Shown here in pieces: positions 16,042 to 25,013 of a DNA stretch of 30,217 nt; the stretch's first letter is position 1; each line of letters opens with the position of its first letter. The DNA is from Bacillota bacterium (GTDB taxonomy: Bacteria; Bacillota; Clostridia; Lachnospirales; Lachnospiraceae): NCBI GenBank assembly GCA_023407575.1, contig JAEYLX010000055.1:1-30217 (forward strand), given 5' to 3'. The notes under the pieces were generated by a model. It did not search any database and was not told the origin of the DNA. It was given only the letters and a program-made list of their open reading frames with translations. The translations under genes and the position numbers were made by a program.

Positions 16042-16060
16042 TGCGAAAGTTTAGTGAATT
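16042..16060 (-). repeat. Right terminal inverted repeat of the IS4-type element
   Basis: TGCGAAAGTTTAGTGAATT is the inverted partner of 14745-14762. It begins 17 nt after the transposase stop codon. Confidence 0.65.
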
Positions 16061-16096
16061 ATCCAACTTTGTTTGGATTTTAAATGGAAAGTAAAT

Positions 16097-17173
16097 ATGA
16101 TCGATATTTTTGGAAACTTTTATAAAGGAAAGAAAGTCTTAATAACTGGCCATACCGGTTTCAAGGGTTCTTGGCTTTCTATATGGTTTCAAGAATTAGG
16201 AGCAGAGGTTGTGGGTGTTGGTCTTGCACCATATTCAGAGAAGGACAACTTTGTGCTTTCTGGTATAGGAAAACGAATCAAGGCTGACATTCGTGCTGAT
16301 ATCCGTGATGGCGAGAAGATGAAGCAGATCTTTGCTGAATATCAGCCAGAGATCGTTTTCCATCTAGCTGCACAGCCACTCGTACGCTTGAGTTACGAAC
16401 AGCCAGTTGAAACCTATCAGACAAATGTGATGGGTACCATCAATATCATGGAGGCTATTCATGCAACAAAGAGTGTGAAGGTGGGCGTAATGATCACCAC
16501 AGACAAGTGCTATGATAACAAGGAACAATTGAAGGGATATGTAGAAACCGACCCTTTTGGAGGTTACGATCCATACTCTTCATCAAAAGGAGCTTGTGAG
16601 ATTGCCATCCAAAGTTGGAGAAGAAGTTTCTTCAACCCTGAGGATTATGGAAAGAAGCATACTGTTTCTATTGCCTCTGTTCGCGCAGGTAACGTGATTG
16701 GTGGTGGCGATTGGGCAAAGGATCGTATCATTCCAGATTGCATTCGTGCTCTTGAGACAACCAAGGTGATTGATATTCGTTCTCCAAAGGCAGTGCGTCC
16801 TTGGGAGCATGTACTTGAACCTCTTTCTGGTTATATGCTTCTTGCACAGAAAATGTGGGAAAAACCTACGGAATATTGTGAAGGCTGGAATTTTGGTCCT
16901 GAAGCTGAAAGCGTACTTACAGTATGGGAAGTTGCATCTGCAATCATAGAGAGCTTTGGTTTTGGAGAGTTAAAGGATGTTTCTGATCCTAATGCTTTTC
17001 ATGAAGCAAACCTCTTGATGTTGAATATAGAGAAGGCTAAGATACGATTAGGATGGAAGCCAAGATTGAATGCTAAAGAGTGTGCTGTACTCACATCTGA
17101 TTGGTACAAGAGATATAAGACAGAAAATGTGTATGAAATTTGTCTAGATGAAATTAATAAATTTATTGGATAA
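16097..17173 (+). CDS. rfbG: CDP-glucose 4,6-dehydratase (RfbG)
   Basis: An extended SDR enzyme. I take ATG 16097, giving MIDIFGNFYKGKKVLIT, the usual RfbG start; an earlier in-frame TTG at 16073 lies next to the IS4 end and would add eight unlikely residues. GHTGFKGSWLS is the cofactor loop, HLAAQPLVRLSYE and TTDKCYDN are RfbG hallmarks, and YSSSKG holds the Y-x3-K pair. RAGNVIGGGDWAKDRIIPD and RPWEHVLEPLSGY complete the match. It converts CDP-glucose to CDP-4-keto-6-deoxyglucose. It is cut off from rfbF only by mobile DNA, and its TAA abuts the next ATG. Any original promoter or coupling with rfbF has been replaced by IS sequence. Confidence 0.93.
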   Translation: MIDIFGNFYKGKKVLITGHTGFKGSWLSIWFQELGAEVVGVGLAPYSEKDNFVLSGIGKRIKADIRADIRDGEKMKQIFAEYQPEIVFHLAAQPLVRLSYEQPVETYQTNVMGTINIMEAIHATKSVKVGVMITTDKCYDNKEQLKGYVETDPFGGYDPYSSSKGACEIAIQSWRRSFFNPEDYGKKHTVSIASVRAGNVIGGGDWAKDRIIPDCIRALETTKVIDIRSPKAVRPWEHVLEPLSGYMLLAQKMWEKPTEYCEGWNFGPEAESVLTVWEVASAIIESFGFGELKDVSDPNAFHEANLLMLNIEKAKIRLGWKPRLNAKECAVLTSDWYKRYKTENVYEICLDEINKFIG

Positions 17174-18091
17174 ATGAAAAATGTCATAATAACAGGAGCT
17201 GATGGTTTTGTTGGCTCTTACACAGTTGAGAGATTTCTTAAAGAAGGTTGTAAAGTACTTGCTTTAGATATGGGGAAAGAGCCTCGAAGGCTTAAAGGAC
17301 ATGAGAATCTTATCTATATGCAGTGCGATATTTCAAATACCAGAGCGATGGTAGATACTATTAGCCATGGTATTTATGACACATTTGTTCATTTTGCTTG
17401 GGCAGGTTCTTCTGGTGTGTCTCGTATTGATTATAACCTTCAGATGCAAAATGCACTTAATACAGTTGAATGTCTGAAAGCTGCTAAAGAACTTGGATGT
17501 ACACGTTTTGTTTGTGCAGGTTCTATTATGGAGTATGAAGTAGAGGCAGCTATTCATTCTCAAGGTTCAAAGCCAGGAATGGGTTACATCTATGGAATGG
17601 GCAAACATATTGCACATTGCATGTGTAAATCGGTTGCTGCTAACATAGGAATAGATCTTCTTTGGCCAATGATTACAAATGCTTATGGCATTGGTGAATT
17701 CTCTCCTCGATTTGTGAACACCACTCTTCGTAAAATCATCAAAGGCGAACCGCTGCAATTTACAGCTGGCACTCAGAACTATGATTTCGTTTACGTTAGT
17801 GATGTGGCACAAGCCTTTTATAAAGTTGCTCTTAATGGTAAGCCATTTCATGAATATATGATAGGCTCTGGTGATGCTAAACCGCTTCGCCAATTCATAC
17901 TTGAAATGGTTAAGGCGTGCGGCCCAGATTCTTCTCCTCTTTTTGGAGATGTTCCTTTTACAGGTACCAATATGCTTTTGTCTACATTTGCTATTGAGAA
18001 TATAAAGAACGATTGTGGTTTCGTACCGGAAGTTTCTTTTGCACAGGGAACAAGAATTACTATGGATTGGCTTAAAACTATAGAAAAGTAA
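17174..18091 (+). CDS. NAD(P)-dependent SDR, putative CDP-4-keto-6-deoxyhexose reductase
   Basis: A 305-residue extended SDR. IITGADGFVGSYTVERFL is the Rossmann loop, FVHFAWAGSSGVSRID follows the fourth strand, CAGSIMEYE carries the catalytic Ser region and YGMGK gives Y-x3-K. The NAYGIGEFSPRFV and YDFVYVSDVAQAF segments are typical of nucleotide-sugar reductases and epimerases such as RfbJ-type proteins. It starts directly at the rfbG stop and is followed after 2 nt by an RmlC-like epimerase. The likely role is C4 reduction of a CDP-4-keto-6-deoxysugar, perhaps after epimerisation. Epimerase activity cannot be ruled out from sequence. Confidence 0.75.
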   Translation: MKNVIITGADGFVGSYTVERFLKEGCKVLALDMGKEPRRLKGHENLIYMQCDISNTRAMVDTISHGIYDTFVHFAWAGSSGVSRIDYNLQMQNALNTVECLKAAKELGCTRFVCAGSIMEYEVEAAIHSQGSKPGMGYIYGMGKHIAHCMCKSVAANIGIDLLWPMITNAYGIGEFSPRFVNTTLRKIIKGEPLQFTAGTQNYDFVYVSDVAQAFYKVALNGKPFHEYMIGSGDAKPLRQFILEMVKACGPDSSPLFGDVPFTGTNMLLSTFAIENIKNDCGFVPEVSFAQGTRITMDWLKTIEK

Positions 18092-18093
18092 GA

Positions 18094-18660
18094 ATGATAC
18101 AGAAATTTGGATTCAAACAGACATCCTTGAAGGGGGCTTACGAGATAACTCCATTTTATGCAACTGATGAACGTGGTGGCTTCGTGAAGGACTACAATAT
18201 CGATATGTTCAAGCAGAATGGTATCGATCATGAGTTGAAGGAAGTGTTCTATACCATAAGCAAGAAGGGTGTAATTCGTGCTACTCACTTTCAATTGGTC
18301 AAGCAGCAGGCTAAATTAGTCCGTTGTATCAGTGGTCATGTTTATGATGTAATTGTTGACCTTCGTCCAGAATCACCTACTTTTGGAAAATGGCAGGGAT
18401 TTGATCTTACGTGCGATAACCAGAAGACTCTCTATGTCCCTAAGTTCTTTGGTCACGGCTATTTAGTCCTTGAGGATTCGGTCGTGAGCTACAAATGCGG
18501 AGAAGTATTCTATGGTGAAGGCGATAGCGGTATTATGTACAATGACCCAGAAATAAATATTGAATGGCCGTATGAAAAAATTGGCGGTATAAAGAATTTG
18601 ATTATTTCAGAAAAGGATAAGCATTTGATGAGTTTCTTCGATTATAAAAAGTTATTCTAA
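18094..18660 (+). CDS. RmlC-like NDP-4-keto-6-deoxyhexose 3(,5)-epimerase
   Basis: A 188-residue cupin of RmlC size and shape. DERGGFVKDY near residue 25, IRATHFQ with H65 as the probable base, QAKLVRCISGHVYDVIVDLRPESPTFGKW (written here only as landmarks: AKLVRC, DVIVDLR, SPTFG), the VSYKCGEVFY strand and NDPEINIEWP are all standard. RmlC normally acts on dTDP-4-keto-6-deoxyglucose, but no RmlA, RmlB or RmlD gene is near. The two preceding genes imply CDP-4-keto-6-deoxyglucose as the local substrate. It may be a 3-epimerase leading to a CDP-6-deoxy- sugar such as 6-deoxygulose, or a 3,5-epimerase leading to an L-sugar. TAATG overlap with wzx. Confidence 0.83.
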   Translation: MIQKFGFKQTSLKGAYEITPFYATDERGGFVKDYNIDMFKQNGIDHELKEVFYTISKKGVIRATHFQLVKQQAKLVRCISGHVYDVIVDLRPESPTFGKWQGFDLTCDNQKTLYVPKFFGHGYLVLEDSVVSYKCGEVFYGEGDSGIMYNDPEINIEWPYEKIGGIKNLIISEKDKHLMSFFDYKKLF

Positions 18661-20201
18661 TGGTCGCAAAATCAGATTATTCTTTCAATTATTTAAAAAA
18701 CTCATTTTTTCAGATATTAGCAACTGGTATTGGATTTTTATCTTTATTTATTGTTGTACCTTTTTTATCTGAAAATAAAGTTTTATATGGTATTTATTCT
18801 GTTTGTATATCATTAACTATTTTCTTTAATTATGCTGATTTTGGTTTTATAACTGTATGCCAGAAATATGTAGGGGAGTATTATGCAAAAAATGACTTGA
18901 GGGAAGAGATTAAAATTGTTGGATTTACATCATTCCTATTGATTTTATTTGTTGTCATAGTAGGTTTTTTTTTGCTACCAATTGCGATTTCACCACGTAT
19001 ACTAATAGAGGGCATAAGACAGAGTGATGAGGGTATAGCATCCATGTTGATATTTATTTTAATATTTTCGGCTCCTTTTATTGCCGTAAAAAGAATCTGT
19101 AATGTGATCTTTTCAAGTAGAATTGAACAATATAAGTTTCAATCATTTTCATTTATTGGACACGTAATAAAATTACTCTCTATACTAGTTTTTTTTACTA
19201 ATAGTCATTATATGCTTGTGGAGTATTTCCTATTTATACAAATAGTTGATATTTTAACTACAGTTTTGTTGATTGTTTACATATTCCAAAATTATCATTA
19301 TGAAAAGGAATTACTCATTAATTCCTTTCATTTTGACATTGCTATTTGGAGGCTTGTACGTGGACTAGTTGGTGCATCTATCTTTACAACAATTTCATGG
19401 ATTTTGTATTATGAACTTGATCTGATTGTTTTAGCTAAAATTTCATCGCCTGAGCAACTTGCAATTTATTCGGCAGCATTTACTTTTTTAACGCTTGTGA
19501 GAAATTATTTCTCAGTAATTTATTCCAGTTTCTCCCCAAGGTTCAATCATTATGTTGGTCTAAATGATAAGAATGGAATAAAACTCTTTTATGTAAAAAA
19601 TATAAAAGTATTATTACCGATAGTTTTTTTCCCCCTTTTATTATTTGTTTTGTTAGGATATCCATTAATGTTATCATGGATTGGTAATGACTATGAAGAG
19701 TCTGTATTACTTGCGAAAGTTTTAGTATGCGGAAATTTATTAGCTTTTATTTCTTATCCATCAACACAATATATAATTGCGACTAATAGAATTAAGGATC
19801 TAATGATATCATCTGCATTATTGCCGATTGTTTTTTATGGAGGTATTGCATGTACATTTGGGAGTTGGGGTATAATTTCTTTCGCAATATTTAAATCAAT
19901 AGGTCAGATACTTACAGCTGTATATCGTTTTATTATTTGTTTAAATAAAATGAATATTAGTTGTCTTAGTATAGTCATTGATTTGTGTAAGAATTATTAT
20001 ATACCGATAGTGTTCATATGTGTTTTTTCTTTTATTGTTTTGAAATTTATGATAGTTCAAAAGAGTACAGAATATCTGGCTTGGAATGTAACGTTATTAT
20101 GTATATTCTTTTTTATAGTTGTAGGGATAACCATAATAGCTTCTACGTCATTTAGATTATTTGCGGTGTCTTTATTATATAAGTTTAGGAAAAATAATTA
20201 G
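18660..20201 (+). CDS. wzx: Wzx-type oligosaccharide flippase
   Basis: A 513-residue integral membrane protein with about 12-14 hydrophobic segments, the size and topology of the polysaccharide transporter (MOP/MATE-like) family. SDYSFNYLKNSFFQILATGIGFLSLFI is reduced here to its landmark NSFFQIL start; later YYELDLIVLAKISSPEQLAIYSAAF, the ELD-x-I-V-L-(A)-K motif, is the clearest family signature. It would flip the undecaprenyl-linked unit to the periplasm for the EpsG-like polymerase. It is strongly AT-rich. Its TAA is followed directly by IS5 sequence, so it is the last intact gene before 5.2 kb of mobile DNA. Confidence 0.87.
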   Translation: MVAKSDYSFNYLKNSFFQILATGIGFLSLFIVVPFLSENKVLYGIYSVCISLTIFFNYADFGFITVCQKYVGEYYAKNDLREEIKIVGFTSFLLILFVVIVGFFLLPIAISPRILIEGIRQSDEGIASMLIFILIFSAPFIAVKRICNVIFSSRIEQYKFQSFSFIGHVIKLLSILVFFTNSHYMLVEYFLFIQIVDILTTVLLIVYIFQNYHYEKELLINSFHFDIAIWRLVRGLVGASIFTTISWILYYELDLIVLAKISSPEQLAIYSAAFTFLTLVRNYFSVIYSSFSPRFNHYVGLNDKNGIKLFYVKNIKVLLPIVFFPLLLFVLLGYPLMLSWIGNDYEESVLLAKVLVCGNLLAFISYPSTQYIIATNRIKDLMISSALLPIVFYGGIACTFGSWGIISFAIFKSIGQILTAVYRFIICLNKMNISCLSIVIDLCKNYYIPIVFICVFSFIVLKFMIVQKSTEYLAWNVTLLCIFFFIVVGITIIASTSFRLFAVSLLYKFRKNN

Positions 20202-20221
20202 TCATCCCTCAAGAACTTGGT

Positions 20222-20759
20222 TCAGTTCAGTTGTGCGCTCAAAAGACAAACTTGAGCGCCTTCGATTCTGAAATAAAGTGATTTCATCAGCATTTCGAAA
20301 AGGGACAAAAGAGCTCTCATGGCCCTTTTGAAGTTAAATGCGGCAGCAGCAAGCATGACGTTTATAGAGTCTCCGAAGAGACCCTTATAAAAGTTTCTGT
20401 TTAAGCGATGGTCACTCTTGCAATGACCGATAACAGGTTCAATGCCTGCTCTCTTGCGGAAGAGTTTGTGTTTCGTAGACTTAGCGTATGCAGAATCAGT
20501 CGCCTTCGGTACGCCTGGAATCACCACTGTTGTATCTCCGCATTTATCCTGGCCTCGATAGCCTCTGTCTCCAGCCAAGGTTTTGATAGACCTACCATAT
20601 ATGCGTTTAACCTGTTCCATGGACTTGTCTATCGTATGTCCGTCATATTCATTCCTGAAGGATAGAGCACCTATGATAAGACCGTTCCATGTTCTGACAA
20701 TGGATACCTTGTTGCCGAACTCATACTTCTTATAGTCCTTGCCTTTGCTGATGCATAGG
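20222..20759 (-). pseudogene. IS5-family transposase fragment, C-terminal part only
   Basis: Read leftward, the frame has GKDYKKYEFGNKVSI, the LAGDRGYRGQ motif with the second catalytic Asp, and RAGIEPVIGHCKSDHRLNRNF with the catalytic Glu, followed by an alanine-rich NVMLAAAAFNFKR end. This is the C-terminal 60% or so of an IS5-type transposase. The N-terminal part with the first Asp is missing, because the sequence changes abruptly at 20760, the IS66 left terminus. An in-frame ATG at 20765-20767 is provided by IS66 sequence and is not the real start. The fragment cannot transpose. It is the only minus-strand protein remnant in the window. Confidence 0.85.
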
Positions 20760-20771
20760 GTAAGCACTCAA
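20760..20771 (+). repeat. Left terminal inverted repeat of IS66
   Basis: GTAAGCACTCAA matches the reverse complement of 25376-25387 (GTAAATACTCAA) at 10 of 12 positions. Confidence 0.75.
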
Positions 20772-20795
20772 AAAAAGGCTATTGATTGAATAGTC

Positions 20796-20803
20796 TATCT
20801 TCG
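20796..20803 (+). promoter_or_regulatory. Possible -7 box for IS66 tnpA
   Basis: TATCTTCG differs from TAnnTTTG at one base and lies 24 nt before the tnpA ATG, inside the IS66 left end. Weak evidence. Confidence 0.3.
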
Positions 20804-20826
20804 CAGCGAATAAAATTTTTATAGTT

Positions 20827-21189
20827 ATGTATAGCAGTGAAGATTTTGAAAGATTTTACTTTCAGTACCAGACCGAGGCTTTGCCTCACGGAGAGTCCCT
20901 CCAATCATTTTGTGTCAAGAATAAGGTACCTTATAACATTTTTCAGAAATGGTTTAAGGACACTCGTAGAAAAGTAGTTGAAGTTCAGGTCGACGGAGTT
21001 CCGGTTGGTGACAATGGAGATAAATCCAAGACAAGTAGCCACTCTCAGGCTGTATCAAAAAACAGTAGTGACAATTCTGTCCGTATCTGGATTGAAGTTC
21101 GTATGAGTAACGGTTTGCATTTATCCCAAAAGAATCTTAGCTATCAGGATTTGGTTCGAATGGTAGAGAAACTGGAGGGATTATGCTGA
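20827..21189 (+). CDS. tnpA: IS66 accessory protein TnpA
   Basis: A 120-residue protein. The N-terminal half is a helix-turn-helix-like unit (ERFYFQYQTEALPHGESLQSF, seen as a YQTEA helix followed by CVKNKVPYNIFQKWFK), which fits DNA binding. The C-terminal half has VRIWIEVRMSNGLHLSQKNLSYQDLVRMVEKLEG, the short beta/alpha end common to Bacteroidetes IS66 first genes. The gene is intact, starts just inside the left terminus and overlaps tnpB by 7 nt. In IS66 elements TnpA is needed with TnpB and TnpC for efficient transposition. Its exact mechanism is not settled. Confidence 0.82.
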   Translation: MYSSEDFERFYFQYQTEALPHGESLQSFCVKNKVPYNIFQKWFKDTRRKVVEVQVDGVPVGDNGDKSKTSSHSQAVSKNSSDNSVRIWIEVRMSNGLHLSQKNLSYQDLVRMVEKLEGLC

Positions 21190-21518
21190 GTGTTACCGGT
21201 CTTAATCATTTCTATTATGTCCGTGACTTTACCGATATGCGTTGTAAGCACAGCCGTGTGTTGTCTATCATTCGTGAGCGGCTTCACCGGGAGCCCGGTG
21301 ACGGTGATGTCTTTATTGTCATGTGTCGAAATCGAAGAATAGTCCGTATGTTTTCATTTAATAACCGTTCATACAGTCTTTTCGAGAAGAAGTTTGTTGC
21401 AGGCTATCAGTTCATGAAAGTAGAGCGGAATGGAGCGGATACCGTCTATCGGATTGACTGGAAAGACGTGGTTTTGATTCTTGAGAGTCTCGTAGTTAAA
21501 GTATTAAAAATCAGATAA
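21183..21518 (+). CDS. tnpB: IS66 accessory protein TnpB (Orf2)
   Basis: A 111-residue protein with the standard IS66 Orf2 layout: YYVRDFTDMRCKHSRVLSII at the N-terminus (usual TDMRKG position), then GDGDVFIVMCRNRRIVRMFSFNNRSYSLFEKKF, corresponding to the D-V-F-V-F-x-x-R-R-x-x-x-x-K segment, and a final WKDVVLILE helix. The common F-x-G-R-R motif is altered to CRNRR. Intact and translationally overlapping tnpA (ATGCTGA). A 72-nt gap separates it from tnpC. Confidence 0.82.
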   Translation: MLSVTGLNHFYYVRDFTDMRCKHSRVLSIIRERLHREPGDGDVFIVMCRNRRIVRMFSFNNRSYSLFEKKFVAGYQFMKVERNGADTVYRIDWKDVVLILESLVVKVLKIR

Positions 21519-23735
21519 TTAAATAGTTTCCCCGCTTGAAGTTTTGCAATTATTTTACTACCTTTAATGCTGTAAATCAAAGGTTTAAGTATGATCGAAC
21601 TGCAACATATCATAGAAACAAAAAGGGAATTGTTGAGTAGGGAAACTTACTCACGGCACCCTATAAATTATAGTGAAGGTATGGCAGAGGATCAAAAAGA
21701 CCGGTATATCCAATATCTTGCTGAACAGCATAAGGAAGACCTCCTGACGCAGAAAGCCATGCAGCTTGTCCTGGAGGATTTCATGGCTAGGCAGAAGGAG
21801 CTTGATGAACGTATGGCTGCCGTCATGTCCGAACAGGCAGAGCTGAAGAAAGAACTGGCCGAGGAACGTCAGCTGCGCAAATCCCTGGAGCGTAAGGCTG
21901 AATCTTTTAAGGAGAAACTTGACTTTGCAAACTAGGAACGTTTCGGTGACAGACGGCAGAAAGTCAGGAAGAAGACAGGTTCAGGTACTCCTGAGAAGAC
22001 TGAGCCTGACCGTCGCAAAGAGAAGGACGATTTTGACGGGACTGAAGACACTCTCTGTATGGATTCGGTTGACGACAACCGGTCCGGTTCTGTTCCGGAG
22101 AATGCCGGGAAAGAAAGGGACCTGACCAATCGTCCTGACAAATATAAGACAATGGGAGTGACCAGTGAACCCGTTTTCCACCCATCGGATCTGTCGAAGA
22201 TTCCCGGACGCATCATCGAAAAGCGTTCCGTTCCGGTATTCAGCCTGAAGACCGTTCTGGTGGAGGAGCGCTTTGAAATGGTGCATTATGTGGAACCCGG
22301 CCGCAAACTGAAATGGGGCTATTTCCCGAGTGAGGGTCATCCCGAGATTGTTCCCCGTTTTGAAGGGACGACGGCCACTCCGGAGTTCCTGCAGGCCATC
22401 GCTTATGAGGTTTATGTAAAGAATGTGACTTTCGGCCTTCTGCATCAATGGCTGACGGATATGGGGATGACCATATCCGCCAACACCTTGCACAATTGGC
22501 TGAGGAAAGGCAAGAAATACCTGGACGAGCAGGTTTGCGTCTTGAAGGACCTTGCATTGGAAAAGGATTCCATTGTCCATTGTGACGAGACTTGGTGTAA
22601 GGTCCGGAAGTATGGCCACTACAAGAAATGCTATATCTGGGTACTTGTGAACAAGGCTCAGAAAGTGGCCATTTTCTTCTATGAAAACGGTTCGAGAGTC
22701 CGTGAGGTGCTCACGGACTTTTTGGGGGATGCAGAACTAAAGAGCATCATCTCCGACGGGTATGTTGCTTATGTATTTATAGGTGATGAATTGAAATCGG
22801 CACAGTTCAAGGATACCATCCATCAGGTTTGTTTCTCTCATCTCAACAACAAGTTTGTCAAGGCAGTTAATCAAGGGGGCGAACCTGTCGCTGAGCTTTT
22901 CCACAATGATTTTCAAGCGCTTTTTGGCAGAGAGCATCGGTACGAAGAAGCTGGTCTCACTCCTTAAGAAAGGCTTCGGGAAAGACAAGGCTTGGAAACC
23001 AAGGAAATTGTGATAAGGATACGCAGCAGGCTGGAGAGTGAACTGGCAAAGAAGACTGAGTTCCGAAGTCCGTACTATACGGAAGCTCTCAATTATCTGA
23101 ATAAATTTTGGAAAGAGCTGTTTGCCTTCCTAGATGATGGAGAATTACCGATAGATAATAATCTGGCTGGTGTGTCACGAGGGCATTATAACATGATGCT
23201 ATTGGCTGGTATTATGGATGTTTTGTCCGCAACTATCAAAGAGATGAGGGTAGGTCCCTCGCAATCGGTTTACAGGAACTGGTCGCAAACCATCACAAGC
23301 TGCGTTTTGAGCAATCAAGAAGTGGTGAGCGTTGTGTGTAATAAGTCAGGAATTATGGTAAGGTATGTGTAATGGAGTTGAATGTGAATGAACCGTTGAT
23401 GAAGCATCGTTATTGTTATCAGGTTACATCAGAAATAGGGCTTCGGCTACGCTCTATGAAAAGAAGGGAAGCTTCCTGTTTACTGACCCTTTGGTGTACG
23501 GTGTGTAGGCGGCAAGAACATTATATAGGCTCTTTGATAGAACGTGAGAAGCAGACTGAGAATGTCAAGAGAAAATGTCAAAGACGCATGACACGTAAGG
23601 CAGAAAGTATCAATGTCTCAATCAGTGGCGGATTTCTCCGTAGTAGTGTTGAAATTCTTGTAATGAGGATGGAGCGAAGGGGGAAACGTATTCAGCGGAC
23701 TGCACTGTGCAACTTGATAAACTAAGGAGGACGCA

Positions 23736-25001
23736 ATGCAAGAAGCAAAACCATTTCAAATAGACAAAAGAATAATCTTTGAAGCCTTTAAGAAAGTGAA
23801 GTCAAATGGAGGTAGTCCAGGCATTGACGGTATAGAAATGAGCGCTTATGAGCAAAACTTGGGTTCCAACTTTTATCGTCTATGGAATCGCATGAGCTCC
23901 GGCAGTTATATGCCCAAAGCGGTAAAACTTGTGGAAATTCTGAAATCAAATGGTGGTAAAAGACCTTTAGGGATTCCCTCTGTTGAAGATCGTATAGCGC
24001 AAATGGCTGTTGTAAACGTTATTGAGCCTCTCGTAGAACCCTATTTTCATAAAGATTCATTTGGTTATCGTCCGCATCGTTCAGCTCATGATGCCATAGC
24101 CAAGGCAGAAAGACGGTGTTGGAAGTACGCATGGGTTTTAGATATAGATATATCCAAATTCTTTGATACGATCGACCATGGCCTATTGATGAAAGCGGTG
24201 GAGAAGCATATCAAGACAAAGTGGATACTTCTCTATATAAAACGTTGGTTGACCGTTCCTTATCAGGGGAATGACGGGGCAATAGTGAAGAGACACATGG
24301 GAGTACCGCAAGGTTCAGTCATAGGCCCAATCTTAGCAAACCAGTTTCTGCACTATACCTTTGATAAATGGATGTCTTATAAATATCCTCACGTACCTTT
24401 TGAGAGATACGCAGATGATTGTGTTTGTCATTGCGGTACATTGGCTCAAGCTGAATACATAAAGGACAGGCTTGGAGAACGTTTTGCTGAATGTAAATTG
24501 ACATTTAATGAGGAAAAGACGAAAATAGTATTCTGCAAAACGAGCAATCGTTCATCAGAGCACTATCATTGTACTTCTTTTGATTATTTAGGTTTTACTT
24601 TCAGACCGAGAGCGGCAAAAGATAAACGCAAGAATGTCTTATTCACAAGTTATTTGCCTGCAATAAGCAATAAATCGGAAAGTAGAATACATGAGACAAT
24701 AAAATCATGGAATCTCAAACGTCTTCATAATAGAAGCCTACGATTCGTAGCGGCATATATCAATGATGTCGTAAGAGGATGGATAAGCTATTATGGGAAA
24801 TTTGGTAAAACAGAATTTTGGAAAGTTATGTGTCACCTGAATCGCTCTATTGCCTATTGGGCAAAGACAAAATATAAAAGACTTCGACGTCGTGGTGTCA
24901 TATCTGCCCATTACTGGCTGGCTTATATAGCTCAGAAAGAACCCAACCTGTTTTATCATTGGCAAGTAGGATATATACCCTATGCACGTCAAAAGAAATG
25001 A
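23736..25001 (+). CDS. ltrA: Group II intron reverse transcriptase/maturase (no endonuclease domain)
   Basis: A 421-residue intron-encoded protein. RT motifs run in order: SNGGSPGIDGIEM, KRPLGIPSVEDRIAQ, HKDSFGYRPHRSAHDAI, LDIDISKFFDTIDH (135-148), MGVPQGSVIGPILAN (188-202) and the catalytic YADD at 225-228. DYLGFTFRPR follows, then a basic maturase (X) and DNA-binding region with GWISYYGKFGKTEFW. The chain ends at KYKR...YIPYARQKK without an HNH endonuclease, so target invasion would rely on a nick supplied by replication. A strong AGGAGG ribosome site lies 8 nt before the ATG, unlike most genes here. Size fits the short En-minus bacterial classes. The ORF looks intact. Confidence 0.93.
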   Translation: MQEAKPFQIDKRIIFEAFKKVKSNGGSPGIDGIEMSAYEQNLGSNFYRLWNRMSSGSYMPKAVKLVEILKSNGGKRPLGIPSVEDRIAQMAVVNVIEPLVEPYFHKDSFGYRPHRSAHDAIAKAERRCWKYAWVLDIDISKFFDTIDHGLLMKAVEKHIKTKWILLYIKRWLTVPYQGNDGAIVKRHMGVPQGSVIGPILANQFLHYTFDKWMSYKYPHVPFERYADDCVCHCGTLAQAEYIKDRLGERFAECKLTFNEEKTKIVFCKTSNRSSEHYHCTSFDYLGFTFRPRAAKDKRKNVLFTSYLPAISNKSESRIHETIKSWNLKRLHNRSLRFVAAYINDVVRGWISYYGKFGKTEFWKVMCHLNRSIAYWAKTKYKRLRRRGVISAHYWLAYIAQKEPNLFYHWQVGYIPYARQKK

Positions 25002-25013
25002 TTCGAATACGAA

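Larger units (their letters stand above)
14745..16060 (+). mobile_element. Decayed IS4-family insertion sequence with recognisable terminal repeats
   Basis: Imperfect terminal inverted repeats (14745-14762 and 16042-16060) bracket a broken IS4-type transposase gene, giving an element of about 1.3 kb, normal for the family. No matching target duplication is seen. The right end lies 36 nt before the rfbG start. Confidence 0.75.

Noticed and set aside
16073..16096. Upstream TTG start for rfbG
   Set aside because: Extra residues have no family counterpart and the codon sits at the IS4 junction; ATG 16097 gives the normal N-terminus.
21981..22619. 212-codon minus-strand open frame
   Set aside because: It is the complement of well-conserved IS66 tnpC sequence.
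22992..23372. 126-codon open frame starting at TTG
   Set aside because: Its first part is the in-frame continuation of IS66 tnpC after a nonsense codon, and its second part reads into the group II intron.
23372..23725. 117-codon open frame before the intron reverse transcriptase
   Set aside because: It lies wholly within the intron's structural RNA region (domains I-III) and resembles no protein; basic and Cys-rich composition reflects RNA structure.
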